Assembly (NCBI GenBank): GCA_003342815.1
Contig: PTEX01000049.1
Location: 2,051,079 to 2,115,078, forward strand
Direction: 5' to 3'
From: Eudromia elegans
Lineage: Eukaryota; Chordata; Aves; Tinamiformes; Tinamidae
Length of the DNA stretch: 64,000 nt
Part shown: piece by piece, positions 1-26,469 of the stretch
Layout of the letters: each line of letters begins with the position of its first letter
Numbering within the stretch: position 1 is the stretch's first letter
Notes under the pieces: generated by a model
What the model was told of the DNA's origin: nothing
What the model saw: only the letters and a program-made list of their open reading frames with translations
Database searches by the model: none
Translations under genes and position numbers: made by a program

Positions 1-6658
<6,658 letters not shown>

Positions 6659-6674
6659 GTCCGCCGCCGCGTGC
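6659..6674 (-). other. GRIN2C: GRIN2C 5' UTR part of the first coding exon
   Basis: A polypyrimidine stretch ending CCGTCCCTGCAG precedes position 6674 on the minus strand, so the exon with the start codon probably begins at 6674 and carries 16 bases of leader. The start at 6658 is chosen because a hydrophobic signal peptide follows it directly. Confidence 0.6.
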
Positions 6675-9600
6675 CTGCAGGGACGGCACAGAGCCCATGG
6701 CGCTGGCCCCGGGCCGGCCCGCTCCCCCAGCCCGAGGACACGGCCCCTTCCTGGATGGGGAGCCCTGACAGGAGCGTCTTGGGGAGGGAGCAGCGCGGGG
6801 AGGTGCTCATGGAGGAGACGGCGTCAGGAGCCGCGTCCCGGCCGGCACGGTGCTGCTGGACGGGAGCTGCCAGCCTCCCCTCTGGTCAAGGTACATACAC
6901 ATACACACACATCTTTGTGCCGTGGGGCGAGGAGGCGCCTTCTGCCCCACTAACTGCCCTGTTAAGCACCCGGGGAGGACGCAGCGCATCAACCACGGCC
7001 GGCCCACGGCACAGCTCTCGGTGGAGCTCTGCTAGCAGGACGGCTCCGTCCTACCCTGCTGGGGCTGCTGGCCCGTTCGCACAGGCCGGTGGCCACGTCT
7101 CCAGCAGCCCCTTGTGCCCCTGGCCCTGGGGGGACCCTCCCATGCACCCCACAGCTTGGCCTGGCCACAGGGAGCGTTCTGACCACCCCTTGCCCCAGAG
7201 CCAGGGCAGGGAGCGGCTCCCACGGCGCCGGCACCAGGCGGGTTTAAAGCAGGGGGAAGGTGCCCTTGAGACGGGCACGGTTCCGCTGCGCAACCCGAAG
7301 CGGCGGCGGCCCCGGTGCCCTGGGACCCAGCCCGACTCCCGCAGAGCCACCTTGACCGGCGGGTCAAGCAAGAGAATCTCCCCGGGGCTCGTGGGCGCCC
7401 GGTCCTTTGCACAAGCAGCCACAGCCATTTGGGAGCAGAAACGCAGGGAAGGAGCCCAAGGGCTGTGCCGGGGGCTGCCGCAAGGCAGGAGCTGCCTGGG
7501 ATCTGGCCCGTGGCACGGCCGGACACGGAGGCTTCCCGACGGCATCGACGCTGCTCAGCTTTGGTAGGGAATAGCCCAGGCTGGGTCCCTGTCGGGCTGT
7601 CGGGAGAGAAGGGGTGTCCGGCGCTGGACGCGGTGCCCGGCGCTGGACGCGGTGCCCGGCACAGGAGCCGCTGCCGCGGGCGGGGGGCACGAGGCCGCGC
7701 GGGCTTGGGGCCGGTGAGTCACCTGGCAGCGGCCCCGGCCCCGGCCGCGCTGCGGCGGGCTGAGCCGCGCGCTCCGCGCTGCGAATTTCCAAGTATTTTT
7801 AGTCCCGTGATAAATAATTCATCGGGAATCCAGCATCATCTACCCGAGCAGGGAGGAAGGGGACCAGTGTGCCGCCCAAAACAACCCGCATCCCGCGGCC
7901 TCCCAAGGACACTGGCCAAGACCCCGGGCACCGCGGGGCCCGCAGAGCCGCCCTCACTCCACGTGGCCACCGCACGGGATGGACGGATGGACCTGCGTCC
8001 CCCTGCCCCAAAGCAGCCCCTGGCCCGGGGCAGGAGAGGAATCCGGGCCGGCTGGGCCCTCCGCTGAGCTGGGGCTGCCAATCGGGGCTAAACTGGGGGG
8101 AATTTGTCACCTAAGCCTCAAGTGGGAGCTGTCCCCTCTTCAAAGCAGCCCGGGCCACGGTGACACGTGTGGAGCCCAGAGGTGGGTGCGGACAGAGGCC
8201 CCTGTCCCTGAAGGAGCCCAGGAGGGATCGCTGGGGAGGAACGGCTGCCACGCGGTGGGACACGGGGCACGCGGCTCCAGCACCGGCTCCCCCCGTGGCA
8301 CCCGGTGTCCGGAGGGATGGAGAGCCCGGGCAGGGTGGAAATCAGGAGAGCCGGGCACGGACTCCCGCTCCGTGTTCCCCTTGATGGGGAGCAAATGGGC
8401 AGGGCGGGTTTGGTGCCCACATCCGGGTGACTGGTCCCCTGCACTGGAGCTGCAGGGACATGGAGTGGGGCCGCAGGGATGCGGGATGGAGCCGGAGCCG
8501 CGGGACGCAGGACAGAGCCAGCCCTGCCGCCAAGTGCCAGCACGGGATGCAAAGAGCAACAAGAGCCTCCGAGGGAGCCCGTCAACGGCAACTTACGGCC
8601 CTGTTTTTCTCAAATAGGATTGATCGGGTGTGTGAAAACGCAGGTTTTGGGAAAAGGGAGAAGAAAGCAGGAGGAATGGGGACAGAGCAGGAACCCGGCC
8701 CCAAACCCGCTCCCCGGGTCTCGCCGCAGGCAGGGGCTGCTCCCGCAGGCCCCCGGCCCCTCCGCGGAGGAGCTGCAGGACCCTCTGGGGGCTCCACAGC
8801 CCAGGGAGGGGCCACCCTGCCCGTCCAGCCAGGTCAGGGGACCAGAGCAGCCACCCGGGATGTTTTGGGGTTGGAAAAACTAGACAAAATCCCTCTCGGC
8901 TTCCAAATCCCTGTTTCCCAGCCTCTTTAAGCAAGCACTGCGGGAATCCTATCACGGAGGATGGTTTGGAGCTCCCGCTGCTGCTGAGGCCCTTGTGGCC
9001 GGCGCTCGGCCGTGTCACCTCCTGGGGGACTGGAGGGCTGGCCCGGAGCTGCCCTGTTGCTTTGGCACCATTTTTTGATGCTTTAGGATATTTTTAGGCA
9101 GCTTAAGCCTCTCCTGAACGCAGCCTCACCTGGCAGATAAACACTCCAAGAAACCCCCTTTTAGAGGCACTTGTCGAGCCCTTCCCCACCTGCACCCGCT
9201 CAAACATCATCTTGACGCAACAGGGAAAGTTTGCTCCTGATTTGAAACCTCCTTTTCACCCTCCCACCCTGGCCCGGAGACAAAGAGCCGGCGGGGAGAG
9301 ATCCTGCAGATATTTTGACCTTAGGGAGAGAGGAAACGAAACCCCGAACGGCAAAACCTCCCTGGAGGGAGGGAAACCTCAGCCCAAAACCCCTCCGAGC
9401 CCGAAGCCGCCGGGAGGACGGGGCACATGGGGACGGAGGGAAGGGGACGGCACCGGGAGGCATTTAAAGGACAAAACGCAGCCGGAGCTCCCGGGAAGCG
9501 CAAGAGGAGCCGCGCGGGGAGCCCGGGTTTGGGCGAGGGTTTGGCAGTGCCCGGATGGGTGACACCCCTGCAGCACAAGGACACCCGGAGAGCCCCCCGC

Positions 9601-10129
9601 GAGGCAGCAAAGTGCCCAGACCCCCCCACACACACACCCAGCGCCACCCCCCTCCCAGCCCCTTCCCGCGGTCCCCACACGGGGTGACACCGCAGGACCA
9701 GGCGCCGGCAGCCCCGGCGCCGTCTCCTTTCAACCTTCATCTGCCGCCGAGGCAGCTCCAACCCCGCCGCCCTCCTCTTCCTCGCCGGCGCCCGCAGCAG
9801 CAACAGTTGCGGGGCGCCCGCGGACCCCAGACACCGACACCGGCCCCGCCGCCGCCGCCGCCGCTGCGCGCGGACCGGGCACGGGCGCCCGCGAAGGTCG
9901 AACGTGGCCGAACCCGAACGGGGCGCCCGGCGCCTCGCGCAAGGTGCCCGGGAGCTGCGGGGCGCCCCGGCTCCTTCTGCCCCCCCTCTAATACAAACAA
10001 TAACAGAAACTTAACGACCCCCCCGCCCAGTTACGGGCAGCTCCGGGGGGCAACGCGGGCCGCTCGGAGCGGGGCGAGGGTCGCGGTCTGGAGCCGCCCG
10101 GTCCCCCCGGTCCCCCCGCCGGTACTCAC
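6675..10129 (-). other. Predicted GRIN2C intron 1, no gene seen
   Basis: GC-rich sequence between the acceptor at 6675 and a predicted non-coding exon donor at 10129. It holds short CA-rich runs (6893-6911 and 9630-9643) and a duplicated 19-base unit. Several open frames of 100-250 codons cross it on both strands, but they look like the usual by-product of GC-rich DNA: low-complexity P/G/A/R composition, overlapping one another, with no recognisable domain. Confidence 0.5.
7620..7657. repeat. Two-copy 19-base tandem repeat
   Basis: The unit GGCGCTGGACGCGGTGCCC occurs twice with no change, at 7620-7638 and 7639-7657. It is a local duplication in GC-rich DNA. Confidence 0.9.
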
Positions 10130-10570
10130 GGGCCGCCCGCGGCGCTCGCNNNNNNNNNNNNNNNNNNNNNNNNNNNNNNNNNNNNNNNNNNNNNNNNNNN
10201 NNNNNNNNNNNNNNNNNNNNNNNNNNNNNNNNNNNNNNNNNNNNNNNNNNNNNNNNNNNNNNNNNNNNNNNNNNNNNNNNNNNNNNNNNNNNNNNNNNNN
10301 NNNNNNNNNNNNNNNNNNNNNNNNNNNNNNNNNNNNNNNNNNNNNNNNNNNNNNNNNNNNNNNNNNNNNNNNNNNNNNNNNNNNNNNNNNNNNNNNNNNN
10401 NNNNNNNNNNNNNNNNNNNNNNNNNNNNNNCCGGGGCCGGCCGGTGTCTCGGCGGGGCCCCCGCTTCATGGTCGCCCGGGCGCGGCGGGCGCCAGGGCCG
10501 GGACGGCGGCGGGAGGCGGCGGGGACGCGGGCGGGCCCGGGGGAGGGCGAAGGGGTTGGCACAAGGACGG
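9700..10570 (-). promoter_or_regulatory. GRIN2C: CpG island, probable GRIN2C promoter and non-coding exon 1
   Basis: CpG-dense sequence surrounds the assembly gap. On the minus strand a consensus splice donor, CCC then GTGAGTACC, lies at 10130/10129, just before the gap. This fits a 5' UTR exon that is mostly or wholly inside the gap and joins the acceptor at 6675. NMDA receptor 2 genes normally have non-coding 5' exons, which supports the reading. The transcription start cannot be seen. Confidence 0.55.
10150..10430. other. Assembly gap (281 N)
   Basis: A run of N within the most CpG-rich part of the window. Extreme GC probably defeated sequencing here. Translations crossing it are meaningless. 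Confidence 0.99.
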
Positions 10571-13500
10571 CGCCTATGTGAGTGCCCCCCCCCCCAACCC
10601 GGGGCCAGGGGGGGGCCCAGGGAGCCGCCTGCTTGGGGCGGGGGGTGCAAAACAACCCCCCAGCCCCTGCAAAGCGGCACAGCCCAAATGAACCCCCCGG
10701 CGGCCCCTGCCAGCACCCCGGGCGACACCGGGGCCGGGATCGGGGGCCGGCGGTGGCACTCGTAGCCCCCCGCTCAGGAGCCCCCCGCAGCCCTTCACTA
10801 ACTCAACCGGAGGGGGCTGCCCCCCCGGCCCACCCAGGGCGGCCCTGGTGTCTCGGGGGGGGGGGGCATACGGGCGGCAAAGCCCGCGTAGGCAGCAGCA
10901 GCTCCAGCTGTCGCCAGCACCAGTATTAAGGGGTCAGCTGGTGCCGCGGCTCCGGTTTAGAGCCCCGCGGACGGGGGAGGAGAGGAGGGGGCTCCAGGAG
11001 GGGATGAGGGTCCTGGAGGAGCCTCCCTGCCCTGGGGTTGAAGCCAGGAGGGTCCCTGCAGGGTCCTGCAGCGAGGGCAGCTGGGTGGGGGGTGATGGGG
11101 AGGCCCCTGCCGGGATGGGGGAGCTACACACGGGCCCAGTGCAGGCGCTCGAGCAGGGCCAGCAGCTCCAAACACCCTGGGCCCCGAGCTGGAACCCTCA
11201 GCACCCTGAGCACACCCTGCCCCACAGCACCCATGCCCTGAGACGGCAGCCGCAGTGCAGAGGGTCTCTCTGCCGCACAGAGGCACCCGGCGCATCCCGG
11301 CGGCCGCCAGACCCACCGGGTGTCACTGCCACCTGTGACAGCGTCTGTGTCACTTCCCCGGCCCTCCAGGGCTCCGCTGCCCCTCGCTGGCACAAGGGCC
11401 CCACGGCACCACCGCAGTCTCTGCTCCTGCCATCACTCTCCTGCTCCACATGAGCCAAAGGGGATGTTTCCAGGGGGGTTTTGCCCTAGAGGAAAACCCA
11501 CCACTCTCCCTCATCCACAAGCTGCCCGAGCGCCAGGGCCTCTCCTGCCTTTCCCCACGGCGCCTGCAGTCTTGGGGGCTCCCACGGGGCTGCAGAAGCC
11601 CTTGGGAGGCCGCTGGACTTTCCACCGGAGATGCGGGCAGCAGGAGGAGGGCGCGGGAAGCCCTTTCTCCCTCCTGGAGCTCCCTACAGCGGATCCGCCG
11701 GCAGCTCCCGCTCCCTCCGGGGGCTGCTCGGCCGGACGCTGCCTCCATGCACGGGTTTTGCCGGCGGTGCTGCCTGTCCCGGAGGGCCGGGGGGTGACAC
11801 CGCGGGGACGCGTTGCCCTCGCCCCGCTGCCAGCAGCTCCGTCCTGCTCGTCCCAATGGGCAGCCCTGGTGCCCGCCCTGCCTGGGGAAACACGAGGGAA
11901 GGGGGAGCAGCAGGAGGGTCCTGGTGGTTTTAGCATCCCAAGGGCTCCTCACCTGCACTTAGACCCCTTCTGCTCCCTTCACATTCACGGCACCTGGGGG
12001 AACTCCTGTGTGCCCGGGTTTCCCTCCTGCACTCCGGGCTCTCCTGCCCCATGCCCAGCTCTCCTGCCCCGCTGCCTTCCTGCTCACTCCAAGGGCTGCG
12101 CTCGGGTTGGAAAGCAGGGGCGGGATGCTCAGCTCAGCTCCACGGATGCAAATCTCCAGCTCAGTGTCTATGGGAGTGAACCAGCCCCTGCAAACGGGGC
12201 TGCAGATCTTTCAACCAAGGCACGTCGTCCAGCAGGAATGTGGAAGAGGAGGACGTGGGGCTCCAGCTAGGGCAGATCCAGACCTCGCACGGGCAGAGCC
12301 ACCTCCACGAGCACCCGCAGCCCGCGATGTCACCGGCACCGTCCCCAGCTGACAGGACCGGCGTGTGAGCAAAGAGCCACGCAGCCCTTGGCAGGGCTGG
12401 AGAAGCCCCCTCTGCCATCGTGGGCCGGTCACGTTTGGCAGGTGACACCCAAGACAGAGGCCACGTGCAGAGCCCTGTGCACATCCAGCTGCAGCCAAAG
12501 CATAAGAAGATCCAAGAGTTCCCATTCCCAAACCTAGGACCCATGAATCCCATCTCACTGCCTTTCCTTGGACACATGGAACACAAGGATCCCCTTCCCC
12601 AGCAGAGGCTCCTGGGCAAACAGAGCCAAAACGCCACCCTCACCCCGTGCTCTGGGTCCTCCGGGGAAGGGGTCCCGGGCTTTGCGGGCAGAGTGGAGGG
12701 GGGACAAGGGCCACACGATGCCTCGCGCAGCAGTAACCAAAGGAACTGCAATAAACAGGGACCGTTTCAGCCCTGTGGGGATAATTCCCGCTGACGGGGC
12801 AGCCCCGGCGCTGCGGGGGGAGGCAGCGCGTCCCGGCAGCCCCCGACGCACATTCCCCTGCACGGGAGGGAATCGCTGCTTCCCAGCACGTACCCATCCC
12901 TCGCCCTCCGACTCGAGCTACCACTTCATCACATCCTGAAACAGCTCCTGGAAGGAGCTGCTGCCCCCAGGTGCAGGAAACCTGCTCCCAAAGCCCCTTC
13001 CCAAGCTAAGGATGCAGATGGGTGGGACAAAATTCCTGCCCCACAGCAGCACTGGGTGCCCTCCAGGCAGGGCACAGGCAGCCCCAGGTATCCCAACATC
13101 CTGATGGATTTGGGCTGCTAATGCAGGGCAGTGCAGAGCTTGGGGAGCAGCCTCCATGCTGAGGCCCAGGAGCCCCTCGGGGTGCCGGTGGGCCGGGAGG
13201 AAGGGCAGGCAGGGGAGCGGGAGCCTCGGTGCACACGGGAAGCCGCCGGCCCCATCCTGGGAGCGCACGCGGCCGGAGCACTGAGGTCGGCACCGCGCAG
13301 AGCTGTTTGCTCCCCATGTGCTCCCGCACGCACCTTGGCACCGGGATCGGGAGCTGGTGCCAGGATTGGAACCATGTGGGGCGGAGAGCCGGGTACCACC
13401 GCAGCAGCTCTGCAAATAGGGTGGGAAAACCATCCATGGGCTGTGCCATCAAAAAGCCTTTGGAGCAGTTTTCCGGCTGCGGGAAGTGCCTCTGGATCAC

Positions 13501-16110
13501 AACAGGCTGCTCCACAGCTGGAGCAAGGACCTGGCGCAAGCCGCCTTTTCCCAGATAACCTGGAAGCTCCCTCGCTGCCAGCTCCTACTTATGAACACGC
13601 GCAGTTTAGGAGGGCCGCTTGAGCACAGGGACTCCATTGCGGGACTCCACGCTCTTCGCTTTGGAATTGCAGAACACCAGGGGCATTTGGGGGCTGCCTC
13701 GGGCCTGCTTGTTCCCCAGCTCACCAGGAGCATCCCATGGCAGAGCCCAGCGCTCCTCTCACCCGTGGGCAGGGGACGTTGGGCCTTGCAGCCCTGCAGC
13801 GTGGGGAAACTGAGGCAGGACAGGGCAGAGCAGGAGCTGCGGGCTGCAGAGACTCAGCACTTACTCTGTGCCATCACCCAGCGCCGCGAGGAGCCGCTCC
13901 GCTCGGTCCCGGGCTGGTCACCCACAGAACGGTGCCCAGGAGGCTGCGGCCGTAAGAGCTGAGCGCGACGGGGCCGGCGCTCGGGGACATCCGCGCTCGG
14001 AGCTGGCGGCGCCTTCAGCCTTTTGGCCTCCTCCCGAGGGCGGACACGGCCCTCCTGGCAGCTCCGTGCCGGCTCCTCGAGGCCCAATGAAAGTCCCTTG
14101 GTGGCTGCTTCTGCTCCCGCGCGGCTGCTGGGGAGAGCGGGCGGGAAGCTGCCGGCGTGGCCAAACACCCCATGCAGGGAGAAACCCCCTGCAAACGGCA
14201 CCCGGAGGAACCTGCTGCAAAGAATGCCCAGAGGAACCCACTGCAAGCGGCACCCGGAGGAACCCGCTGCAAAGAGCGCCCAGAGGAACCCGCTGCAAAG
14301 AGCGCCCAGAGGAACCCGCTGCAAAGAGCGCCCAGAGGAACCCGCTGCAAAGAGCGCCCAGAGGAACCCGCTGCAAGCGGCACCCAGAGGAACCTGCTGC
14401 AAGAGGCACCCAGAGGAACTCGCTGCAAAGAGCGCCCAGAGGAACCCGCTGCGAGCGGCACCCAGAGGAACCTGCTGCAAGAGGCACCCAGAGGAACCCG
14501 CTGCAAAGAGCGCCCAGAGGAACCCGCCGCAAACGGTGCCCAGATGAACCTGCTGCAAGAGGCACCCAGAGGAACTCGCTGCAAAGAGCGCCCAGAGGAA
14601 CCCGCTGCAAGAGGCGCCCGGGGCAGCAAGGGACCAGAGGGGCGTCGGGAGCCGCGCGGGCGCTCGGAGCAGCCGCGGCCCCGCGGGTGGCCGGGTCCCT
14701 CCTGTCCCCACTGGGACCGGCCACCCTCCACCCGCGCAGCCCCGCTGCTCCCGGCCCCCCAGCGCCACCTAACGACACGGGGACCGTGACAAGAAGTGCC
14801 AGGGACACCCAGGACACAGGCGGCTCCCAGGAGCCCCGGGCAGAGAAGGGGAGAGCAGAGGCCAGGGCCTGGCCCGCAGGCAGCAGGGGAAGGGGCAGCC
14901 GAAGGTACCGAGCGGGGATTTGTGTAACTGTCGTGATGCTCCAAGGCTCAGCCCCTCTCCCACCTTTCGGTGACCTTGGTGGGACCGTGGCTTCCCCAGG
15001 GCAGGCCATTAACTCCAGGCCATCCACGTCAGGATATTGGGCTCCGCAGGGAAAGACACCCTCTTAACTCTATTGTCACATCCCCAACTACCCCGCAGCG
15101 GCACTTGTTTGGGAACAGCCACGCGGGGCCCACACACCATGACCTGCCCCATGGGCATCGAACACCGGCCCCACCGGCGCCGCACGCGGGCAGCCCCTCG
15201 GCTCCGCACCCCCGGGTCCCACCACATATCGGCCTCCCAAGGCGCGCTGACGTAACCTCCCGCTCCGGGGTTCAGCGCGAGGGCTGCATCGGGCACGAGG
15301 CGTAGCCGGCACCACAGCCCACGAGCAGCTGCTCCACAAGGGCTTTATTGCTCGTTTGCGTATGAGGGCCCGGGATCGCATTTCCTGAGTTCCTTAATGA
15401 GCTTGCAAATGAGATTTAAATAGAAAAAGGAAAGGGGGGGGAAATAAATAAAAAAGAGAGAGCGAGGCCGCTGATCCTCCTTGCCTCCGCTCGGAGCAGG
15501 ACAGTGGAAACGGAGCCTGGAAACGCCCGGCACAGCGTCCCCGAGGGGCAGGCACCCCCACACGGCCGGGACACGGCCCCGACTGCAGCTCAGCGGGGAC
15601 CCGGAGCCAACTCCCTTTGGGTCCCCCCTCCGTTTCCCCTCGGCCGTCACCCCCAGGCGCTGGATGGGGCCGCCCCAAGGCCACGGCACCGGGACAGCGA
15701 GCGTGGGTGGCAGCGCACGAGGGGAGGGGGCCACCCCGGTGCCGCCCCCGCGCGGGGGATCAGGAGGAGATTACAGCTCATGCCTTGTAATCTGGCTTAA
15801 AACCTGACACCGTCACCACGGTCAATTTGGGCTAAAAGGAGCGTTTAATAAGCCCCAAAATACGCTGGCCAGAAAACATCAATAATTATCCCATTGCCCT
15901 GCCAGCCAGTACTCAAGTCCCGCTCAGACTCCCTGTGATCACAGGAGGCAGAAACCAAACCAATGTCCTTGCAAAAGGCGGGAGCGAGAGGTCCCCTCCT
16001 GCACCAGGGCCAGCGTGGGACGCCACACGGGACACGCAGCACTCACTGGCTGCTCCAAAGATTAAGACACTCACAGAAAAAGAAGCCAGATGCAAGTGGC
16101 GGGTCCAGTT
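10571..16110. other. GRIN2C-FDXR spacer without a supported gene
   Basis: GC-rich intergenic DNA. Apart from a G-run at about 10857-10867, the 26-base minisatellite and an A/G-rich stretch at 15420-15470, nothing recognisable was found. Long frames on both strands lack domains and plausible splice structure. AATAAA-like motifs on the minus strand at 15344-15349 and on the plus strand near 15440-15450 have no attached gene. Confidence 0.5.
14183..14624. repeat. Minisatellite, 17 copies of a 26-base unit
   Basis: Seventeen head-to-tail units of exactly 26 bases fill 442 bases with no insertion or deletion. Each begins AACC/AACT and carries CGCTGCAA or a near variant in its first half. Units differ mainly in the second half (AGAGCGCC, GCGGCACC or GAGGCACC types). 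Units 4-7 are nearly identical. Units 8-16 repeat as three 78-base triplets of the same order of types. The unit has no stop codon in any frame, so all six frames run open through it. There are no spacers, so it is not a CRISPR array. Confidence 0.95.
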
Positions 16111-16127
16111 CGGCTTTCCTGGAAAGG

Positions 16128-16133
16128 TTTATT
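16128..16133 (-). terminator. FDXR: FDXR polyadenylation signal AATAAA
   Basis: AATAAA on the minus strand about 340 bases after the FDXR stop codon, so the mRNA should end near 16110. A weaker ATTAAA-like motif follows near 15845. Confidence 0.7.
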
Positions 16134-16474
16134 AAAAAACAATCATTATTAAAAAAAAGCACACCGTATTTGCTCAGAGACCAGACTCCTGTGAGAAGCA
16201 AACCTGGCTTCACTGCTCCTGCTAACAGCCTAACAGTGAAAGGCCTCGCAGGACAAGAACCACCTCCGAGAGGTGGCTGCAGACCAGGGCCAGCCAGCAG
16301 CCTCAGATGGGGTTTTTACACACTCAGTTTGGGAACCTGGAGTCCCTCTCAGCTTGTTACAGAGCACCTCGAATGTCCCGCACGTGTCGCCAGTCCCTGG
16401 TGCCGGCCGTGCTCGTACCTGCTGATGCTGCCCCAGGATGGTACCATGTGGATCAACACCATGTTCCCAGGGCT

Positions 16475-24922
<8,448 letters not shown>

Positions 24923-24927
24923 TCCGG

Positions 24928-24993
24928 CTACCGTCGCCGCGCTTTCTCCACCCCCTCCCCCTGGCCGACCAATCGCTGAAACCTTCTTAGCAT
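24928..24993 (-). other. Possible upstream ORF of FDXR (21 codons)
   Basis: An ATG at 24993 opens a frame starting MLRRFQRLVGQG and ending in a TAG five bases before the FDXR start. It is rich in arginine and looks like a mitochondrial targeting peptide, but it is one frame away from FDXR. It could lower FDXR translation if transcribed, or be a chance frame. Confidence 0.3.
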
Positions 24994-25057
24994 AACCCCG
25001 CCCTTAACCCGCGGGAGCTGTAGCCAATGGCACCGCGCGGCGGAAGTCGAACGTACC

Positions 25058-25111
25058 ATGGAGACAAGGAGCGAGCGTGCCTGGAGGCCGCTCGTGCCAC
25101 CGCCCTCTATG
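25058..25111 (+). other. Candidate divergent first exon opposite FDXR
   Basis: An ATG in strong context (ACCATGG) at 25058 leads 18 codons to ATG followed by GTGAGG, a usable splice donor at 25112. The frame starts METRSERAWRP and matches nothing known to me. It lies about 135 bases from the FDXR start, head to head, where divergent transcripts often begin. No downstream exon could be identified. Confidence 0.25.
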
Positions 25112-25149
25112 GTGAGGCCTCCGTGGTACCCTGCGCGTCGCCGGGGCTG

Positions 25150-26460
25150 TGCCCGGGTCAGGGAGGACACGGCCAGGGGGATGTGGGGAGATGGGGGCAG
25201 GTTGGGGGGATGCGAGGCTAGGGACGGGTGTTTCAGGCATGCAGGGTGCGGGATGCAGGGGTGCTCAGTGCAAGGATGTGAGGGGCAGGTGGAGGGATGC
25301 AGGGACCTACCCTACCCACCCCCCCCCCTTAACTACCCCCCTACCCCTCCTTTAACTAACCCTCTATCCCCAGCTGCCCGCGTTTCAGTTCCCACTCGCA
25401 GCGCTGCGGTTCTACAGTCCTGCTCTCACCCGCGGGAACGGATCCTCTGTCCCCCCGTGACAGGGCCCGGGAAACCCCCCTGAAGCCCCGTGACGCGGCC
25501 ACCACCCCAGCGGCTGCCGCGAGGATGCCCCGTGTAGCGCCCCGACCCGCACGGTGCCCCAGCCGGGGCTGGAGGGCCCCTCTCCCGGGGCTGCTTGTGC
25601 CGCCAGAGGGAGCCCCTGTCCTCACAGCGCCCAGCACGGCAGAGGGAAGATCAAGATCAATGCCCGAGGGCGGCAGGGCTATAGCGAGGTCTCATCTCCT
25701 ACCGCCCGGCTCTTACCCACTACAAGGAGCTGGGGTGGGGAAAGGGCAGCTCCCAAAGCAGTTGTGTCTGCACCAAAAACAAGCTCTGTGGAGAAACGCC
25801 TGTGTAGTTCAGCTAGAAGTACATTCCTAGAGGCAATCCTATAAATAGGATGTGTATACTCCTTATAACAGATAACCTACAGCGTTCAGTTTTATGGGGT
25901 GCGTAGGGAAATAAAAATCTGAAGTATGCACCAAAATGAAGCAGTGCCGCATTCACATTGACTCCAAAACAAACAGAAAACCTTCAGAAATAATTCCTTA
26001 GCATCACTATCGTGTTAAATCATGACAAATTTCATACAATTTAAAATCAACAGACCTGCATTAGCACCCCAGACTCATCACAGGAGCTTTTGATCTGGAT
26101 TCCTGTTCTCTGCAAATTCACAAACGCAAGATCTTTGGGTTCCTCTTCCTCCCTTTCCACTGTACCTTCACATCCACTGACTCACTCTGAAGATGGATTT
26201 ACACAGCAGCAAATAATCTAAGGAGTAAAGAAGTTGCTCTTTTGTTGTTCTAAATCACTAATGAGAGGTCTCTATATTGCCCGAGACTTCTATATATCTA
26301 AACCTCTTGCCACAAATTTTGGACCATAATGCTTTCATATTACTTTTAAAGGAGTCACTTACTGAGCTGAGCATCATTAGGAGCAGCAACATTGCCAGGC
26401 ATTCCTGCATATTTGCAGTAAACAAACTCTTACTATCAAATCCTGGGGAAAGATTGCAAG
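25150..26460. other. FDXR-MMD spacer with sharp composition change
   Basis: GC-rich DNA up to about 25.8 kb gives way within a few hundred bases to AT-rich DNA. No gene was found. A plus-strand AATAAA lies near 25909. Confidence 0.5.
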
Positions 26461-26469
26461 AACACACAG

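Noticed and set aside
9555-10691. Long frames on both strands spanning the N gap
   Set aside because: The gap is unknown sequence, so continuity is an artefact; the visible parts are low-complexity CpG-island translations.
14183-14624. CRISPR-like regular repeat array
   Set aside because: Units are directly adjacent with no unique spacers, and the genome is a vertebrate.
13868-15067. 399-codon plus-strand frame and matching long minus-strand frames (304-369 codons)
   Set aside because: All run through the stop-free 26-base minisatellite, which keeps six frames open; no domain or splice evidence.
15344-15450. Poly(A) signals on both strands as the ends of an unseen gene
   Set aside because: No coding exon leads to them, and AT-rich patches give such hexamers by chance.
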